Assembly: GCA_003526375.1 (NCBI GenBank)
Contig: DPDG01000054.1
Location: forward strand, 49,859-113,858
DNA length: 64,000 bases
Direction: 5' to 3'
Source: Lentisphaeria bacterium
GTDB lineage: Bacteria; Verrucomicrobiota; Lentisphaeria; Victivallales; UBA1829
In this document: positions 60,368 through 64,000 of the stretch, piece after piece
Numbering within the stretch: the stretch's first letter is position 1
How the letters are laid out: every line of letters begins with the position of its first letter
Made by a program: the position numbers and the translations under genes
Notes under the pieces: generated by a model
What the model was told of the DNA's origin: nothing
The model's database searches: none
The model's input: only the letters and a program-made list of their open reading frames with translations

Positions 60368-62761
60368 TCAGCGGGAGAAAGATTCAAAACGGGTGACGGG
60401 GCACTCTTCATACTGCTCAAGCACCGGAGTCGTCCCAGACGGATGCTCGACCTTTACACTCAAGGAACCGCCGGTGCGTTCCCATGAGACACGGATCATT
60501 CCCGACGGAGTCGGCACCTCGCCGGAAGCGTGAGTCAAATCTCCGCAGTAAGGTTTTACGGCAAAACGCCGGAATGCCGGCTCCAGAGGGGTGACTCCAA
60601 GCAGACAATGCCCGCAGAAATAGGGCATGACACTGCTCCAGGCATGGCAAAGACTGCCGGCACCGCAGAAATCATCGCCTGCCTGTCTCGTTTCCCATAA
60701 CGACGTCGCATCGGAAAAAACAACCGGCTCGAATATCTCACGCAGATATTTCACCAGGAAGCGGCGCGCACGCGGACCGTTTTTCATCATGGCGGCAACG
60801 AGATAATACAATGCACTCAGGTCAATCCCGCGCAACCGTTTCGAATAAAAGAGGTCCAGCAGCGTTTCTCGCTTCTCCTCCGGAACCAGGGAATTCGCAA
60901 GCATAATCGCCTGAACATGTTCATAGGCAAGCTCATCCTTTCCGGGAAGAAGCGCACCGTAGCAGGAACGTGCAGGATCCCAGAATGCTTTCTCCAGAGC
61001 CTCGCCGAGTCTTGCCGCCGCATCACGGAGAAATGCCGCCCGCGCTCCGTTTCCGGAAAAATCGTGGAGTCTCGCCGCGGCAAGCAACGCCTCGCAAAGA
61101 TAAATATTATACGGAGCCTGCGGATACTCCTCCAGACGGCTCAGCGAACCGTTCCACTCGCAGAAATTCCAGATATGTTTCCCGTCTCCCGGATGATAAA
61201 GGCCGCCGGTGACGGGATCTTTTTCCGCAAGAGCGCGGTCCAGAATCCGGTCAACCTGCGTCCCCCAGCGTTCAAACAGCAGTGGCGATCCGCTGTAAAG
61301 CCAATGCTCATAAATCTCTGAAATCCAGACCAGCGTAAACACGGGAATCGTCAGGGTGTGTTCTCCGGGCGCCGTCAGTGCAAGATAACGCTCCCCGTCG
61401 TATGACTTGCCCAGCAGGTCAATGCTTGAGGCGGCAAAATCATAATTGCCCCATACATAATATCCATAAAGGATCTGATTCCGGGAATCATAGGCATAAA
61501 GCCCCTGTTCGCGCCACGGACAGTCTTCATAATGTTCGTGCATACAGAGTTTCAGGGTATCTGCCGAAAGCCGGTTAAGACGTTTCAGAAAATGATCCTC
61601 CGAGACAAAAGTCCCGCTCTGCGGCAGCGGCAGCTCCAGCGGCACGACACCGGCATAATACAATCCGACCTCGCCGCCGCCGGAATTCGTGATATGAAGT
61701 TCAATATAGCGTCCGCCTACCCGCCGGTGCACATAGGTAAACTCATTGAGCCCGTCGCAGCAGATGAAACGGTCCGCAAAATTGCGCCCGCCGATCAGAG
61801 AGCGGACACGTCCGTCATCCAGATGCTCTCCGTGGCAGAGATCAATCACGGTTCCTCCGGGAGCGTCGACTTTCAGAGTCAGGAACCCGACACTCTCTTT
61901 TCCAAGATCCAGAATCACGTAATACCCGTTCGCGGAAGCATCGGCGGGAATCGCGCTGAAACGGAAACAGAAATCATGCTCCGGATTCAAAGACTGTTTT
62001 CTGCGTGCCATGCCGTCGGAATACTGCGAGGTATCCGAAGAACTGAAAATTTCCTCATGACGGCGCGGTTCAAAGTAATCCCGGAAACAGGTCTCGGCAA
62101 AGGTCTCCCCTTCGCCTCCGCGCCGCAAATATCCCGCCTGCACAATCTGCACACAGGGGGACGGAAGCTCCAGAAGCTGCGGGACGGTCCGGGGGCTCAT
62201 TTTCTTCCACGGGACACAGCCTTCGTATATTCCGGCATTGTTCCAGCCGGAATCATCGAAGGAGAGCTCCTTCCACGGAAGTGCCCTGCGGGCGTCATAA
62301 GCGAAAGTGAAACCAAGCTGGCTCGTCACCTTGCAGCAGAGCCCGGACACAAATTCCTGACTGGCGGAGCATTTCCACGAGCCATCCGTTTTCGCAAGCA
62401 GTTTCTCCCCCTCATAAATCACAGCCTTCAGAAACGGAGTTCCCGGCTGATAAGTCAGAAAGCCGTCTCCGATATAGTGAACCTCCACGGCAATCACATT
62501 TTCCCCGGGAACCAGAAACGCCGTGACGTCAAAGGTTGAAAAGGTTCTGTCTTCCGGGAAATCCGCCACCTGCGATATCGGGCAGCGTCTGCCGTTGACG
62601 AATGCGGCGAAAGTGGAGTCCGCGGCAATTTCAAGCATTACACGCTCCTCTCCCTCCGGTCTCCATGAAAACACCTTGCGGAATATCCGGTAGAAATCCA
62701 TTCCCTTTTCAAAGGGAGCGGTCCAGATATACGATGCCTGTTCCAATGCATTTTTCATCAT
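60368..62761 (-). CDS. GH78-like alpha-L-rhamnosidase family protein
   Basis: 797 aa, no signal peptide. N-terminal beta-sandwich domains (residues 10-380, ending VPLELPLPQSGTF) precede an (alpha/alpha)6 barrel with the GH78 core pattern EDCPWREQGLYAYDSRNQ near residue 425 and SLWETRQAGDD near residue 717. The C-terminal beta domain ends LEQYEECP. It starts with ATGA overlapping the GntR stop, so the two are translationally coupled. Expected to remove terminal rhamnose from imported oligosaccharides; substrate linkage unknown. Confidence 0.82.
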   Translation of the reverse strand: MMKNALEQASYIWTAPFEKGMDFYRIFRKVFSWRPEGEERVMLEIAADSTFAAFVNGRRCPISQVADFPEDRTFSTFDVTAFLVPGENVIAVEVHYIGDGFLTYQPGTPFLKAVIYEGEKLLAKTDGSWKCSASQEFVSGLCCKVTSQLGFTFAYDARRALPWKELSFDDSGWNNAGIYEGCVPWKKMSPRTVPQLLELPSPCVQIVQAGYLRRGGEGETFAETCFRDYFEPRRHEEIFSSSDTSQYSDGMARRKQSLNPEHDFCFRFSAIPADASANGYYVILDLGKESVGFLTLKVDAPGGTVIDLCHGEHLDDGRVRSLIGGRNFADRFICCDGLNEFTYVHRRVGGRYIELHITNSGGGEVGLYYAGVVPLELPLPQSGTFVSEDHFLKRLNRLSADTLKLCMHEHYEDCPWREQGLYAYDSRNQILYGYYVWGNYDFAASSIDLLGKSYDGERYLALTAPGEHTLTIPVFTLVWISEIYEHWLYSGSPLLFERWGTQVDRILDRALAEKDPVTGGLYHPGDGKHIWNFCEWNGSLSRLEEYPQAPYNIYLCEALLAAARLHDFSGNGARAAFLRDAAARLGEALEKAFWDPARSCYGALLPGKDELAYEHVQAIMLANSLVPEEKRETLLDLFYSKRLRGIDLSALYYLVAAMMKNGPRARRFLVKYLREIFEPVVFSDATSLWETRQAGDDFCGAGSLCHAWSSVMPYFCGHCLLGVTPLEPAFRRFAVKPYCGDLTHASGEVPTPSGMIRVSWERTGGSLSVKVEHPSGTTPVLEQYEECPVTRFESFSR

Positions 62762-63852
62762 TGAATCTTTTCTCTCCTGTTAAAAATTGAGTCATCGATC
62801 CTGCCGATCGTTTTATTCAAATACAAATGCGGACGGATGAGCTTACGGATCTTCTCCCCGTATCCCGGACGCGCCAGCAGCTTCAAATACTGCAATATCT
62901 CCGTCACAATCTCCGAAGTCCCCTGATTGATGCAAGTTACCGGAGGCATACAGCGAATCCCCTCCCCCGAACCGTTGAAACTGATCAGTTTGAAACGGTC
63001 CGGCACAATCCCCTCCTCCAACACCAGCGACATTCTCTCACTCATATTTTCATCCGTAACGACAAAAGCACAGTCAAAACCGTCGCGGTAAATCTGAAGC
63101 AGTTCACGTGCGCCCTCCGCCGCAGGGCGGCGCGGAAACAATTTGACCTCGCCCCCGCCGCCAGCAAGAAATCTCCGCCGGAAACCTTCATAACGCTTCC
63201 AGAACATGTTCATCCCGTAAGGGACATCCGCAACAGCGGCGCGACGGCAGCCCGCCGCAAGCAGCGCCCCGGCAGCCTCCTCACCCACGGCATGATTATC
63301 AAGAGCCACCGCATTCGTGAAATCCTCCAGATACGGATCGGACAGTGCAACCACGGTCTTCCGTCCCTGAAGCCGACGCAGGTATCCCAGTTTCTTTTCC
63401 CTGTCCGCAGAGGTAAAAACAGTCACGAGAATCACATCCGCAGAGTCTGCCGCACGGCAGAATGACGGAAATCCCCGTTCGTCGTGATCCAGATACAGCT
63501 CCATGACGCCGCCGCAGTTCTCCACCTGCGGGCGCAAAGTCAGCCATAAACGTTCAAACGCAGGCAGGAAAAATGAAGAATGCATTCCCGGAGTGAAAAA
63601 GACAATCCGCCCGCACCGCTTCAACGCACGATACGGCAGAATCTCAGTCCGCTTCCCATCCCTGCGGATCAGCCCGTTCATCTGCGCATCTTCAATCGCC
63701 TTGCGCAGCGTCAGGCGGCTCACATGAAATCGTGATGCAAGCTCGCGTTCCCCCGGAAGAAGAAACGAGCCATCCTTGAGGCTCTGAATGCAGAAAGTCT
63801 CAAGTTCCTGATATACATCAGTATATTTTTTATAACTGCGTTTTTCCATCAT
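62758..63852 (-). CDS. GntR family regulator with LacI-type effector domain
   Basis: 364 aa from the ATG at 63852. Residues about 10-75 are a GntR winged helix (FLLPGERELASRFHVSRLTLRKAIEDAQMNGLIRR). The remaining 290 residues resemble the periplasmic-binding-like sensing domain of AraR-type regulators (ALDNHAVGEEAAGALLAAGCRRAAVADV; DCAFVVTDENMSERM; PPVTCINQGTSEI). It overlaps the GH78 gene by 4 bp and probably controls it in response to a sugar. A near-palindrome at 63865-63874 lies just before the start. Confidence 0.9.
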   Translation of the reverse strand: MMEKRSYKKYTDVYQELETFCIQSLKDGSFLLPGERELASRFHVSRLTLRKAIEDAQMNGLIRRDGKRTEILPYRALKRCGRIVFFTPGMHSSFFLPAFERLWLTLRPQVENCGGVMELYLDHDERGFPSFCRAADSADVILVTVFTSADREKKLGYLRRLQGRKTVVALSDPYLEDFTNAVALDNHAVGEEAAGALLAAGCRRAAVADVPYGMNMFWKRYEGFRRRFLAGGGGEVKLFPRRPAAEGARELLQIYRDGFDCAFVVTDENMSERMSLVLEEGIVPDRFKLISFNGSGEGIRCMPPVTCINQGTSEIVTEILQYLKLLARPGYGEKIRKLIRPHLYLNKTIGRIDDSIFNRREKIQ

Positions 63853-63864
63853 GACAGAAATTGT

Positions 63865-63874
63865 ACCATATGGT
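63865..63874. promoter_or_regulatory. Candidate GntR operator ACCATATGGT
   Basis: Perfect 10-bp palindrome 12 bp upstream of the GntR start, extending imperfectly to 16 bp (TGTACCATATGGTTCA). A possible -10 box TATGAT lies at 63916-63921. Confidence 0.45.
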
Positions 63875-63973
63875 TCATTTTTATGCAAGAGCTGAATCAG
63901 AAAAAAATTGAAAAAATCATAACGGGTTCCTGTCAGCCGGTAAATACCATTGATACTGGAATGCGGGATATCA

Positions 63974-63994
63974 GGCAGGTGACTCTCACCTGCC
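63974..63994. other. Perfect 9-bp hairpin at the right edge
   Basis: GGCAGGTGA, loop CTC, TCACCTGCC. No T-run follows on either visible side, so it may belong to a gene beyond the window. Confidence 0.5.
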
Positions 63995-64000
63995 GCGGAG

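Overview
The window looks like chromosomal DNA of a Lentisphaerota bacterium (Victivallis-like). This is inferred from three kinds of content: many glycoside hydrolases and DUF4838-type secreted proteins, several prepilin-like proteins that pair an FTLIEL leader with a C-terminal H-x9-DG motif, and canonical sigma70-like promoters with good Shine-Dalgarno sites. No phage, transposase, CRISPR array or rRNA was seen.

Layout. (1) 1-9326, minus strand: a carbohydrate operon led by a LacI-type regulator, followed by a GH20-like enzyme, a prepilin-like protein, a TIM-barrel protein, a DUF4838/CBM9 protein and a secreted protein cut by the left edge. (2) 9565-12124, plus: a lipoprotein of unknown family, a MIF-type tautomerase and a flavodoxin-fold reductase; then hisG on minus behind a shared terminator. 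(3) 13413-25265, minus: a second carbohydrate operon (prepilin-like, DUF4838, secreted protein, EEP hydrolase, GH2, TIM-barrel protein, Zn-dehydrogenase, SGNH esterase), transcribed divergently from an AraC regulator at 25527. (4) 26469-31008, minus: kdpFABC preceded by a tiny membrane protein. (5) 31436-35216: a cytidylate-kinase-like protein, a class D beta-lactamase-like lipoprotein, a META lipoprotein and a DUF4105 protein. (6) 35329-42813: a GH36 alpha-galactosidase; a deletion scar joining the start of a lacI gene to the end of a glycosidase gene; then an autoregulated LacI, a prepilin-like protein and a secreted beta-helix protein. (7) 43129-50364, plus: an MFS transporter, a Mur ligase, a TPR protein, and a NYN/cold-shock protein coupled to an Mla-type lipid transporter. 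(8) 50595-57480, plus: etfB, etfA, acyl-CoA dehydrogenase, rpoZ, purE, a degenerate S41 protease and a GHL10 protein, closed by a strong terminator. (9) 57576-59963, minus: dapF, dapA and an SGNH hydrolase. (10) tRNA-Arg(TCT). (11) 60368-63852, minus: a GntR regulator coupled to a GH78 rhamnosidase-like enzyme.

How it fits together. Three of the carbohydrate loci couple a dedicated regulator, a prepilin-like protein and secreted glycan-active proteins, which suggests regulon-specific surface systems. The most unusual structures are a prepilin gene whose leader is interrupted by two in-frame repeats of about 210 bp, the AraC-controlled divergent promoter with overlapping -35 boxes and 21-bp-spaced direct repeats, the lacI/glycosidase deletion scar, and a recurring 16-bp promoter spacer. 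All family names come from motif reading without database searches.
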